From a virus, in IMG/VR virus record IMGVR_UViG_3300032073_000290, positions 1-22,107 of that record: 22,107 bases of DNA; one strand, written 5' to 3'. This document shows, piece after piece, positions 13,075 through 21,148 of this stretch. Within the stretch, counting starts at the first letter, position 1; each line of letters begins with the position of its first letter. A program made the translations under genes and the position numbers. Under the pieces are notes generated by a model. That model searched no databases, was not told the origin of the DNA, and saw only the letters and a program-made list of their open reading frames with translations.

Positions 13075-13789
13075 GTATAAATAAAAAGTCGCCATCCGTT
13101 ATGTCTGGCATTGTTATAGCTACTTTGACACCGTGTTCAGTGTCTTTCACTGGTTGAAGTCCTTTACCCCTATGATTATAAAAACATTTATAGCCATGTT
13201 TAAAACAAAATTCAAAAGTTGTTTCTACTGGATACTTATTAAACTCATCATAAACCTCAATCATTAAGTTTGGTTTATCTCTTTCTATAACTTTCTCTCC
13301 ACCTTCTAATACATCAAGTTCTGTTCCTTCTGTATCTATTTTTATAAACCCACACTTGTAACCATGTATGATAGTCTTTGCATACATTGAATCAATGGTT
13401 CTTGTTTCTACAGTTATAGGTATGCCACTGACAAGATTTTGAAATGACGAGTTTGATAATCTTTTGTCATCCACATAAAACTTTTGATTACCTTCCATAT
13501 TACTCATAGCCACATTGTGTGTGGTGACATTGTTGTGCTCATCTTCTATCTTTTTTAGTTGATCGTAGACTGGAGGTACGGCTTCAAATGCAAATACAAT
13601 ATCGGCATGTTTAGCAAACCATCGTGTATATTGTCCGACACCTGCACCAATATCTAATACATAACTATTTTTAGGAATGTAATCTTTGGTTTTACCTATT
13701 AAAAATTCTTTAGTATGTAAATCATAATAGTATGGATTGAACACTCTTCGTTGTAACACTTCGTCAGAAAGTTTATCAGTTAAGTTCAT
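13058..13789 (-). CDS. FkbM-family methyltransferase
   Basis: 243-aa protein with the layout of FkbM methyltransferases: a SAM-binding loop VLDIGAGVGQYTRWFAKH (residues 44-61), an acidic strand end FAFEAVPPVYDQLKK, a mid-domain NNVTTHNVAMSNMEGNQKFY, and the family hallmark IKIDTEGTELDVLEGGEKVI (149-168) followed by KPNLMIEVYDEF. These enzymes use S-adenosylmethionine to methylate hydroxyls of sugars or natural products. The gene starts inside the preceding oxygenase-like gene (14-bp overlap) and overlaps the sulfotransferase-like gene. Base composition resembles the neighbours, so if acquired it is not recent. The substrate is not known; a sugar on a glycan is a reasonable guess. Confidence 0.8.
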   Translation of the reverse strand: MNLTDKLSDEVLQRRVFNPYYYDLHTKEFLIGKTKDYIPKNSYVLDIGAGVGQYTRWFAKHADIVFAFEAVPPVYDQLKKIEDEHNNVTTHNVAMSNMEGNQKFYVDDKRLSNSSFQNLVSGIPITVETRTIDSMYAKTIIHGYKCGFIKIDTEGTELDVLEGGEKVIERDKPNLMIEVYDEFNKYPVETTFEFCFKHGYKCFYNHRGKGLQPVKDTEHGVKVAITMPDITDGDFLFIHGSRT

Positions 13790-14777
13790 TTGGTTTCATT
13801 ATCACTTGTAGTGCTATACGTTCCCCATCTTCAACATGAGTTCCTCTATGCCAACCATGGTTCGGTTCAAATAATATAAAGTTAGTTTCGTCAGTTGTAA
13901 AGTGTTTTAATTTAGAATATATAGTTTCACTTGTATATTCACCATCTAGTAACTGTCTAGAAAAGTATGAATTTTTACGTGCCCATACTGGTAGTGTGGC
14001 ATTAGACTTTCGTTGACTTGAGTTTGATAGTGTATTTACTAACTGATTACTTTTACAGAATAACATTTCAACTTCATCGAAATACCATCTATGACTTTCT
14101 GGAACGTAAGCAAAAGGTCCGTTGTTATTTTTAACTTCGTTTAAATATATAATAGTTTTTATATAACTGTACTTGGGATCTATGTGTAATGTGTACAGTT
14201 TATTCTTTGATTTATTACGTTGGTCTCTTTGAAAGTATTCATTGAATGTATCGTTAGAATCACTGATGTGTAAGTTAATATCTGTAATCTCATACGTATT
14301 CTTAGTGATATTAAGTTTAGAATATATTGTATTTATTTTGTTATGTATCTCATGATTATGAGGTAGGTTTGTTATTCTGTCTTGTATCCGTGTATCTCGT
14401 ACTGGTTTTCTCTTCTTTAAATCATCAATATCTTTTTCTAAACATTTAACAAGTGGATCTGTATCTATCGTGGTTGCATAATATCCTAAGTCATCAAATG
14501 TTTTAGGGCCACTATATTTTATATTCTTAGATTTATCTTTTAAAACGAAACCTCTTATTGCAGCTTCCAATTGTTTTTGAACTTGCGCATCTGATTTTAT
14601 TTCTTTATGTAATTGAGTAACCCCACTAATAAATGTTTCAATATCATTGTTTAATAAACCTTTCCTAAGTTTATCATAGACGATGGGATATTCGTGAGTG
14701 TTTGGTTCGTATTCAATGTCGCCAAAACAAACGGTGGGATCTGGAATGACCACACCGTGTTGAGATATGTTATGCAA
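13776..14777 (-). CDS. Phytanoyl-CoA dioxygenase-like 2-oxoglutarate/Fe(II) oxygenase
   Basis: 333 aa from a TTG at 14777; GTG codons near residue 9 are other possible starts, and no ATG is available before residue 238. The C-terminal half fits the PhyH family: LHIDPKYSYIKTIIYLNEV (iron ligands His198 and Asp200), NNNGPFAYVPESHRWYFDE (about residues 217-235), and a distal NHGWHRGTHVEDGERIALQ with probable third ligand His310 and the Arg320 that binds 2-oxoglutarate. Such enzymes hydroxylate small molecules with oxygen. The first ~160 residues are not recognised and are rich in Lys and Asp. It overlaps the portal gene by 8 bp and the FkbM gene by 14 bp. Substrate unknown. Confidence 0.7.
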   Translation of the reverse strand: MHNISQHGVVIPDPTVCFGDIEYEPNTHEYPIVYDKLRKGLLNNDIETFISGVTQLHKEIKSDAQVQKQLEAAIRGFVLKDKSKNIKYSGPKTFDDLGYYATTIDTDPLVKCLEKDIDDLKKRKPVRDTRIQDRITNLPHNHEIHNKINTIYSKLNITKNTYEITDINLHISDSNDTFNEYFQRDQRNKSKNKLYTLHIDPKYSYIKTIIYLNEVKNNNGPFAYVPESHRWYFDEVEMLFCKSNQLVNTLSNSSQRKSNATLPVWARKNSYFSRQLLDGEYTSETIYSKLKHFTTDETNFILFEPNHGWHRGTHVEDGERIALQVIMKPNELN

Positions 14778-17700
14778 TATCTACGTCTTTCGTTAGATCA
14801 ACAAAAGCTAATTTTTCTGTTGCTCTTTTATTTGTAGCTTCATCAGGTGCCGTATGGTGAAGTTTATTATAATAATCCATAAGCGCATCAACACTATCAT
14901 TTTGAATTATATCTTTTAAATATTTATCTGATCCTTTCTTTTGAAACATATCGGCTTCAAAAAGTATCTGTTGTTTTAGTGGATCGAGTTTTGTAGCATC
15001 ACCGTGCTTAGCCGCATCTTCTGCCCAACTTGGTAGATTATCTTCGCCTACAGTGTTTTTAAGTCTGTTAACGGCAGTCTTTAGTGCACCTTTGGTAAAC
15101 TGGTATAGACCTGCCGCACTTGATGTTGGATTCTTAGCCATTGGGTTATTATCGCTTTCTACATCTTTAATATAGTTTCCAGCATTAACAATTTTTTTTA
15201 TTGCACTTGTTTTACCACCTTCAATATTATCAAGTTCAAATCTTTCTAAGTTTGTATCTCTAACTTGTTTTAATAAATTAATATCTTCTGTAGACATTTC
15301 TTTCTCCATTGGTTGTTGTTGTTGTTCTATGTTCTGTGCTTTTTTAGCTTGTTCTAAAAAATTTAAAGCCCTACGTTCTTCCTCCTCCTCTTCTTCCATC
15401 GGTGGTTGTATTGGCTTAACTACTGGTGGAATCGATGGATCTGGTCGTCCGACTGATGTAGCTTGATCAACGGCCATCTTTAACATATCTGTAGCTTGTA
15501 CTGGTCCTCCTGCTGCTAAATTCTGTTGATCGTTAGTTGCTACGACAACTTTATCTTTATCCATCATCTTTAACAAGTCCATAACAACTTTTGTTGTTAC
15601 ATTCTCTGTTTCAGATTTTTTCTTTTCATCAAGCTTTGCTGCTTCTACCATTGCATCTATCTTGATTTCTTTTTCTTTAAGTTGTAAATCTTTTAATTCC
15701 AATTCTTTTTTATTTTCGATTGCTTGTTTTTGGATATTTAAGTTTTGTTGCTCTATGCTATCTAATCCACCTTGCGCTGCTAACTGATTAGCTTGCAGTA
15801 TTTGTTGTGCACTTTCCGACATGATTGCAGTTAGACTAGCGCCTTGGTCTACTTGACCCTCTTGCGCTTTCATTAGTCCACCCATCTGTTCTTGGAATCT
15901 TAAAACCATATGTTCCCTGACGTTAGCCATTAGAATTGGTTCTACCTGTTTCATAATCGGGTTGGCACCATTTAGCGGGTCTTGTAAGTAAGAGGTCTTC
16001 ACGGCGATGTGAGCATTGTGGTCTTGTCCTGGAAATGCTTTGATCGGCTGTCCACGTGTAGCCGACATGATATCAGCAAGCGGATCTTGTTGGACTGCCT
16101 GTTGAGGCGCATTCATGAATCGCTCTGGACTATCGACGTTAGCTGCGGCAAGAACCGCTTTGTTCACCTCTGGCATATTGAAAGTTCCTGGAGGTGACTG
16201 CGAAGCCAACTGTAACATCAGTTGAGCTTGCGCTAATCTATGTGAGTTCGATGGGATGTTCGGATCACTAACAGGAAGTACATCAATACGGCCATCAAAA
16301 TCTTGCTTGAATATCTCGGCAGACTGTCCTATAATATCATAAGGATAAGCAGTCGGTAAAAACTCATTGTTTATTCTAGCTAATATTTTAAACTCGTCTC
16401 TTTGAGACCTGTGGAGTCGTTTGTGAATTGCTGAAAAGAACTTACCTGATGCTTCTAATAATGCTAATGTCGTGCCAACAGGACCGTAGTTCGTTGCATC
16501 AGACACTACTTGATCTGTCGTGTCAGCAAATTTCTGACCAGCAGTGGCTACAAAGCCTAGCATTTGATAAAGAGTCTGAGACGGTTCTTTATAGGGAAGA
16601 GGAACAATGGATTTGCCCAAATCTAAACCCGTTGACTCAACATCACGAAACTCCCCCGGCATTATCGGAGAATTATCTCCCACAACTCTAACACCTCTGG
16701 CTTTGAAACCACCTGGTAAATTAGAGAATTGACCTGCATCTATTAGCGCTCTCATTGCTGCCGTTGCCGACATAGTAAGATTACCAAGGAAATGAATTAA
16801 ACCTAGTCCATAGAATCCGAAACCTGGTACAAACTTGTAACTAACAAAGTGTTCTCTCTTTACAAATCGTGGATCACCGTCATTCCAGTTACGACGAATA
16901 CTAAGAACCTTCTTAGAACTTTTATCTATTGTAACGATATATGGATAAGCTACACCCGTTGGACTGTTGAATGGTTCTGGTAAATCTAAATATAAATGTT
17001 GTTCAATTAATACATAGCTTGGGTCATACGGATTTTCATCATATGCCGATAGTCCCATAATCTGCTCTGCTTTAGATGTAATGTTACCTCTATCAGTCTG
17101 CTCTGGATCTCCCAAGTCTATTTCACTATACATACCTGCATCCATATCTTTTCTCAAATCATTTTCAGAACGATAGATAATATGTGAATAACGATCGGCA
17201 CGACGAAGATCGGATACTAAATTAGATACGTGAAACTGATCAATAGGTATGAACTCTGATATAGGTCGTCCTAATGTTTCATCATAATAAACTTTTTTAA
17301 CTGCCGTACCAATTAATGGTAGGTGAAATAACATTTTTTCAAACTCATCAAAATACTCTGGCATCTCCTCGGTAATTTGATAGTTCATGAAATCTTTTAC
17401 ACGTTGTGCTTGTTTCTCTTTCTCTGGTGTTGGTGATCCAACCATTTGAGTTTTAACTGGACCTTTACTCGGAAATAATTCTTGTGATGCTTTGGATTGA
17501 AACTTGACGGCATTCTCTATAATTAATGGATGAGTTGCTGTACATGCACCATCAAATGGTTCTGTAGTTTCTTCTAGTTTTAAACCAAGTAAATCAAATC
17601 CTCTTTCAAATGTTTGCTCCCACTCTTCTCGTGAATCTTTATCAGATGTAAAGTTGTCCATAACTGTTTGAGCTATGTCTTCTAAATCTTCTTCTTCCAT

Positions 17701-17937
17701 TAAGTCAGCTAGATTCGTATAGAAGTCTTCACTGATTGAAGCTAGTACCTTACCACTGTCTTCATTTAAATCTATTTCTACCTCACCAGTATTAGGATCT
17801 ACATTGACGGCGAGGTCTTCTTCCTGTTCTTCTTTTATATTTACATCTATACCTAAAGCTTGAGATTGGTTTTGAACCTTTTCTTTTGCTACTTCTATAG
17901 GGGTTGATATATCGTCTGGGTTTTTTTCTATTGCCAT
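14770..17937 (-). CDS. P22-type portal protein fused to a lytic-transglycosylase-like domain
   Basis: 1055 aa, well above the ~725 aa of P22 portal. Residues 1-70 are acidic and flexible. Residues ~70-700 are a portal core of the P22 family: EPFDGACTATHPLIIENAVK near 127, ELFPSKGPVKTQMVG near 153, HLPLIGTAVKKVYYDE, PIDQFHVSN and a long C-terminal helix part. A Gln/Glu/Lys coiled coil follows (~728-775), then a linker with seven Glu at 848-854 and four Gln near 872. Residues ~905-1055 resemble a lytic transglycosylase: ESDNNPMAKNPTSSAAGLYQ has the conserved Glu927 and GLYQF motif, and YYNKLHH resembles the motif III Y-N. The portal ring is where DNA enters and leaves the head; the extra domain may open peptidoglycan. 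Starts 6 bp after the terL stop. Confidence 0.85.
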   Translation of the reverse strand: MAIEKNPDDISTPIEVAKEKVQNQSQALGIDVNIKEEQEEDLAVNVDPNTGEVEIDLNEDSGKVLASISEDFYTNLADLMEEEDLEDIAQTVMDNFTSDKDSREEWEQTFERGFDLLGLKLEETTEPFDGACTATHPLIIENAVKFQSKASQELFPSKGPVKTQMVGSPTPEKEKQAQRVKDFMNYQITEEMPEYFDEFEKMLFHLPLIGTAVKKVYYDETLGRPISEFIPIDQFHVSNLVSDLRRADRYSHIIYRSENDLRKDMDAGMYSEIDLGDPEQTDRGNITSKAEQIMGLSAYDENPYDPSYVLIEQHLYLDLPEPFNSPTGVAYPYIVTIDKSSKKVLSIRRNWNDGDPRFVKREHFVSYKFVPGFGFYGLGLIHFLGNLTMSATAAMRALIDAGQFSNLPGGFKARGVRVVGDNSPIMPGEFRDVESTGLDLGKSIVPLPYKEPSQTLYQMLGFVATAGQKFADTTDQVVSDATNYGPVGTTLALLEASGKFFSAIHKRLHRSQRDEFKILARINNEFLPTAYPYDIIGQSAEIFKQDFDGRIDVLPVSDPNIPSNSHRLAQAQLMLQLASQSPPGTFNMPEVNKAVLAAANVDSPERFMNAPQQAVQQDPLADIMSATRGQPIKAFPGQDHNAHIAVKTSYLQDPLNGANPIMKQVEPILMANVREHMVLRFQEQMGGLMKAQEGQVDQGASLTAIMSESAQQILQANQLAAQGGLDSIEQQNLNIQKQAIENKKELELKDLQLKEKEIKIDAMVEAAKLDEKKKSETENVTTKVVMDLLKMMDKDKVVVATNDQQNLAAGGPVQATDMLKMAVDQATSVGRPDPSIPPVVKPIQPPMEEEEEEERRALNFLEQAKKAQNIEQQQQPMEKEMSTEDINLLKQVRDTNLERFELDNIEGGKTSAIKKIVNAGNYIKDVESDNNPMAKNPTSSAAGLYQFTKGALKTAVNRLKNTVGEDNLPSWAEDAAKHGDATKLDPLKQQILFEADMFQKKGSDKYLKDIIQNDSVDALMDYYNKLHHTAPDEATNKRATEKLAFVDLTKDVDIA

Positions 17938-17943
17938 AATTAA

Positions 17944-19479
17944 TTAGACCTTCCAATAGGTTGCCTTATTTTTTTTATAAGTATTGTCATTATCACTATA
18001 ATACGGATCATGGGGATGTTGCAAGTGCCAAGAATCTTTCATATAATGTATCGCCATAACCATTGCATCTACTTGGTCGTCATGCGCTGCATTTGGAAAA
18101 CTAATTGCTTCGTCAAATAATACTTGCGCCCACAATTTATTCGGTAACCAAACACGACCCGATTCAATCAAAGGTGATGCGGCATAGGCTCTTGCTACTT
18201 TATCACGATCTGGAGTATATTCAAGTATTGGTAAACCTGCTCTCCTTAAATCTTGTATTAGCGATTGCCCACTGGCTTTCTTTTCTATTATTATAATGTC
18301 TGGCTTGTGTTCATCAAATGCATCTTGTGCATTACTTCGTAACTCTGGATATTCAAAACGACCTCGAATACTTCCAAGTAATATTAAATTACCGACATCA
18401 TGCTCAACACCTTCGCTATCTTTCTCTACAGTAACAAATATACCCCATGTTTGTATAACACTATAATCGGCAGTTGTCCGTGTAGAGAATGCCGTATCCA
18501 TTGTTTGTATTACAAAGTCACATTGAGGTGGATCTTTGTCTTCCCATATTTGAAACCACGATTTTTTAAGTATACCACCTTCGGCTGGTACAGGATTCTG
18601 CATATATAACGATTCCCAATAACGTGAACCGTTATGTCTACGAATCTCTGCCTCATCGTTTTCTAATATCTCTTTTGGTTTCCATTCAGGAAAATATGAT
18701 TCGCCGACTGGTAGATTTAATATTTTACTACTGTTGTCGTCAACCCATGCGGGTATACGGATAACTTCCCAGTTTAAAGATTTATTATCATCGTCACTTT
18801 GATTTGATAATAACCATCCACAGATATCATCTTCATGGTATCGAGTGTTAATAATAACTATAGAACCATTCGGCATAAGTCTTGTCCGTAAACCTGCTGG
18901 ATACCATTCTTTAATATATCTTCTACCTGCTTCACTGAAGGCATCTTCCTCTGACATTACGTCATCAAGTAAAGCTACATGCGCACCACGACCAGCAATC
19001 TGTGTTCGTACACCAGCTGCTACATATACACCGTTCTTGTTTGTTTGCCACTTACCCGCAGCCCTAACATCGGATCTAAGTTTTACATCTTCGAATATTG
19101 ATTGATAATCTTGGTCGTTAACCACATCTCTAACACTTCTACCAAAGTCAGATGCGAGTTGGTCACTGTGTGATACCGATAGTATCTCATGATTAGGGTG
19201 GCGCCCAAGATACCACGCAGGAAATAGTTTAGAACATATTAATGATTTAGAACTACGTGGTGGTAGGAATACCATTAACCTTTTAATAGAACCTTCTTCG
19301 ACTTGTTGTAGTTTTTTACTAATGACATCTATGTGTCTACCCATTTTAAAGTCAGCTACAAGTTTAGGTGCAAAGGCTTCTATGAAACCAGAGAAGTTAT
19401 CACGAACATTTTGAAATGCAAGGTGTCTAAGCTTGGCAATATCCTCGTCGCTTATAGATTCATTACTTTTTAGGTTCAT
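17944..19479 (-). CDS. terL: Terminase large subunit
   Basis: 511-aa DNA-packaging motor. The ATPase part shows Walker A PPRSSKS (residues 73-79) after LMVFL, an adenine/coupling segment, Walker B HVALLDDVMSEED (167-179), and coupling motif INTRYHEDD (210-218). The nuclease part is visible by its acidic residues: MDTAFSTRTTADYSV with Asp328, DIIIIEKKASGQSL with Glu399, and HDDQVDAM with Asp468 and Asp471. Together these hydrolyse ATP to pump DNA into the prohead and cut the concatemer. It overlaps the small-subunit gene by 17 bp and is followed by the portal gene, the standard packaging order. All key residues are present; full length. Confidence 0.95.
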   Translation of the reverse strand: MNLKSNESISDEDIAKLRHLAFQNVRDNFSGFIEAFAPKLVADFKMGRHIDVISKKLQQVEEGSIKRLMVFLPPRSSKSLICSKLFPAWYLGRHPNHEILSVSHSDQLASDFGRSVRDVVNDQDYQSIFEDVKLRSDVRAAGKWQTNKNGVYVAAGVRTQIAGRGAHVALLDDVMSEEDAFSEAGRRYIKEWYPAGLRTRLMPNGSIVIINTRYHEDDICGWLLSNQSDDDNKSLNWEVIRIPAWVDDNSSKILNLPVGESYFPEWKPKEILENDEAEIRRHNGSRYWESLYMQNPVPAEGGILKKSWFQIWEDKDPPQCDFVIQTMDTAFSTRTTADYSVIQTWGIFVTVEKDSEGVEHDVGNLILLGSIRGRFEYPELRSNAQDAFDEHKPDIIIIEKKASGQSLIQDLRRAGLPILEYTPDRDKVARAYAASPLIESGRVWLPNKLWAQVLFDEAISFPNAAHDDQVDAMVMAIHYMKDSWHLQHPHDPYYSDNDNTYKKNKATYWKV

Positions 19480-20146
19480 CGTTTGACGATACGACTTTTA
19501 GACCTGCGATTTTTACAAGTCTTTCTACGTCTTTCTTCTTATTACCACTTTCAAAGCCAGTCGTCTTTACAGTCTGCTCTACTTTATCTACAAACATACC
19601 CAGATGTTTGGCAATATGTTCCATTGACTTGTTCGCATTTGTAAAATCACTGTCTTGCATGGCTTCACTGTAAACTTTAGCTAGTCTTTCTAGAACTTTT
19701 TCTTTTGTCCATGTAATTTTAGTTACGGCTTCGTCTTGATATTCTTTGATTCGCTCCATAACCTTGTCATTCTTCATAATTACTCTAGCTTTGGCTCTAG
19801 TTCGTGCATCATTCTTGTCTGGTTGGTAGCCTGCTGCTAAATATGCTTTGACTTCGTCGCCGTGGCCTGCAAATTCCATGCAGAATTTCTCTTGCATAGC
19901 TGTGAGTCCACGAAATGTAGGAACTTTTACGTTATTGTCTTCTGGTTTTTCTAACATTCTCTTTTTATACTCCTCTGGGTTCTTTTTTTCTAGCCTTCTT
20001 AGTCTACGTCTTTCTAATTCGGCTTGTATTTCTTTTAATTCTGTACCGCCTCCATATATTCTCGCCTCTTTCTTAACTTTATGCAAGTTAATCAACTCTT
20101 CTTCCGTCATATTTCCGTAAAGTATGTGTACTTTTTTCTTTGTCAT
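19463..20146 (-). CDS. terS: Terminase small subunit
   Basis: 227 aa from the ATG at 20146; a TTG at 20173 would add nine residues but has no better ribosome site. The protein starts with a basic/acidic helical region to about residue 75 and then holds the Terminase_2-type DNA-binding helix-turn-helix (LTAMQEKFCMEFAGHGDEVK, YLAAGY, RTRAKARVIMKND), residues ~81-130. The rest is helical (EKVLERLAKVYSEAMQDSDF, then an acidic-basic tail). Terminase small subunits bind the packaging site and start cutting by the large subunit. The start overlaps the stop of a 14-codon upstream frame by four bases (ATGA). Packed tightly with terL (17-bp overlap). Confidence 0.85.
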   Translation of the reverse strand: MTKKKVHILYGNMTEEELINLHKVKKEARIYGGGTELKEIQAELERRRLRRLEKKNPEEYKKRMLEKPEDNNVKVPTFRGLTAMQEKFCMEFAGHGDEVKAYLAAGYQPDKNDARTRAKARVIMKNDKVMERIKEYQDEAVTKITWTKEKVLERLAKVYSEAMQDSDFTNANKSMEHIAKHLGMFVDKVEQTVKTTGFESGNKKKDVERLVKIAGLKVVSSNDEPKK

Positions 20147-20187
20147 AGTTCTAAAGCTTTGAAGGGAGGACAATAACCCACAACCAT
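20143..20187 (-). CDS. Possible 14-aa leader peptide upstream of terS
   Basis: A frame of 14 codons, MVVGYCPPFKALEL, begins with ATG two bases after an AAGGGAG site and ends TGA in a four-base overlap (ATGA) with the terS ATG. The AAGGGAG is complementary to a CTCCCTTC within the frame itself (the arms are 20161-20168 and 20190-20197). The arrangement looks like a translational coupling device for terS, but the spacing is short and the frame may be chance. Confidence 0.3.
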   Translation of the reverse strand: MVVGYCPPFKALEL

Positions 20188-20197
20188 CTCTCCCTTC
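20161..20197 (-). promoter_or_regulatory. Hairpin in the terS leader covering a ribosome site
   Basis: GAAGGGAG (plus 20161-20168) and CTCCCTTC (20190-20197) are an exact 8-base inverted repeat with a 21-base loop. In the minus-strand transcript the purine arm AAGGGAG is the ribosome-site-like sequence before the leader frame, so folding would hide it. No U-run follows, so it is not a normal terminator. A regulatory role is inferred. Confidence 0.4.
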
Positions 20198-20246
20198 TCT
20201 TCAAATACCAGGATTCCAAAGCTGTAGGAGACAAATGTAGCTTTAA

Positions 20247-20273
20247 ACCTAGAATACTAGGACGTTTCTAGGT
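20247..20273. repeat. 8-bp inverted repeat in the divergent promoter region
   Basis: ACCTAGAA (20247-20254) and TTCTAGGT (20266-20273) are an exact inverted repeat with an 11-base spacer, centred between the terS leader and the plus-strand promoter. It could be an operator for a dimeric regulator or a hairpin. Only the symmetry is seen; no regulator is known. Confidence 0.4.
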
Positions 20274-20291
20274 GGATCTGCTGGTATAATC

Positions 20292-20320
20292 AATATAAAC
20301 AAGTAATTGACAGGATGCAA
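20292..20320 (-). promoter_or_regulatory. Candidate promoter for the terminase/structural block
   Basis: On the minus strand TTGCAT (20315-20320) and TATATT (20292-20297) are 17 bases apart. The -10 is good (five of six) while the -35 matches three of six bases. It overlaps the opposing plus-strand promoter at 20307-20335, so the two would compete for polymerase. This is the only place upstream of terS where such a pair is seen. Confidence 0.35.
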
Positions 20321-20335
20321 GTATTTGTTTATTAT
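20307..20335 (+). promoter_or_regulatory. Sigma70-type promoter for the plus-strand operon
   Basis: A perfect -35 TTGACA (20307-20312) and a -10 TATTAT (20330-20335, five of six) have the ideal spacing of 17 bases. The first gene starts at 20364, with AGGAG (20352-20356) seven bases before its ATG. This should be read by the host's main sigma factor, independent of phage transcription. An extended -10-like TGGTATAAT (20282-20290) lies a little upstream and may be a second weak site. Confidence 0.75.
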
Positions 20336-20363
20336 CAAGTTTTATTTAATTAGGAGATTTTAA

Positions 20364-20552
20364 ATGAATAAACCACAGATACTAACCGTATGGTTTAGTA
20401 ATGAACATATCAACTCTAACTTTATAGATAAAGACAAACCAATGTCTAAGGAAGAGTACAGTAAGTTTATTGAATGGGCCGAACAAAACGATTACTACGA
20501 TAAGATTTCAAAAGTAACCCAACATTTTGTAAATAAGTTTAGAGAACAATGA
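20364..20552 (+). CDS. 62-aa protein of unknown function, first gene of the plus-strand operon
   Basis: Soluble, mixed-charge 62-residue protein, MNKPQILTVWFSNEHINSNF onward, with KEEYSKFIEWAEQNDYYDKI in the middle and a Lys/Arg end. It has a good ribosome site (AGGAG, seven bases from the ATG) and a strong promoter, and its last codons overlap the next gene by four bases. I recognise no family. Being first in an operon with two methyltransferases, it could be a small accessory or regulator, which cannot be shown. Confidence 0.6.
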   Translation: MNKPQILTVWFSNEHINSNFIDKDKPMSKEEYSKFIEWAEQNDYYDKISKVTQHFVNKFREQ

Positions 20553-21148
20553 GACCAGAAGAGTTTATATATCAACCCATGATACTTTTAGACCATCGAA
20601 TGATGGAATATAACTTCTGCATGCAAAACATACAGCACCCTAACGGACACTACACAGAGTTTGGAGTATATGAAGGTAAGTCAATAAACTATTTAGCGAA
20701 CCTTAATAAGAAAGTTACATTCCATGGGTTCGATAGTTTCAAAGGGTTACCTGAGAAATGGTTTATGGGACATAAAGTTGTAGAAGAAGGACACTTTGCC
20801 ATAGATGGTTTACCAAAAGTTGTACCGAATGTTGTACTGCATGAAGGTTTGTTTGATGATACGATACCTATCTGGAAGAAAGATCACAAGAAACATTTAT
20901 CGTTTATTAATATTGATTGCGATTTGTATAAATCTACTCAAACTGTATTAGAATTATTGAATGACCAGATTGTTAGTGGGACATTATTACGGTTCGACGA
21001 CCTACTACCATCACCTATATCTCCATATCCTAATTGGGAACAAGGAGAATGGAAGGCACTTGTCGAATGGTGTCAGAAATATAATAGAAAAGTAACCCCA
21101 CTTGCTCGTTCTTGGAAGCAAGGATGTATTATGAAAGTAGATGAATAA
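20549..21148 (+). CDS. TylF/macrocin-type O-methyltransferase
   Basis: 199-aa protein. It fits the TylF/MycF family of SAM-dependent sugar O-methyltransferases: TEFGVYEGKSINYLA (residues 36-50, the SAM loop), FHGFDSFKGLPEKWF (58-72), VVLHEGLFDDTIPIW (95-109), HLSFINIDCDLYKSTQTVLE (116-135) with acidic residues Asp123 and Asp125 for a divalent metal, and LLRFDDLLPS (146-155). These enzymes methylate a sugar hydroxyl using S-adenosylmethionine and Mg2+. It overlaps both neighbours (ATGA before, TAATG after). Its presence on the strand opposite the virion genes marks this as an accessory cassette. The sugar acceptor is unknown; surface glycan is a guess. Confidence 0.8.
   Translation: MRPEEFIYQPMILLDHRMMEYNFCMQNIQHPNGHYTEFGVYEGKSINYLANLNKKVTFHGFDSFKGLPEKWFMGHKVVEEGHFAIDGLPKVVPNVVLHEGLFDDTIPIWKKDHKKHLSFINIDCDLYKSTQTVLELLNDQIVSGTLLRFDDLLPSPISPYPNWEQGEWKALVEWCQKYNRKVTPLARSWKQGCIMKVDE

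Noticed and set aside
13075-13095. Longer N-terminus of the sulfotransferase-like protein (MATFYLY)
   Set aside because: The second ATG gives the normal short distance to the P-loop strand; the longer form extends further into the FkbM gene without a ribosome site. Not fully excluded.
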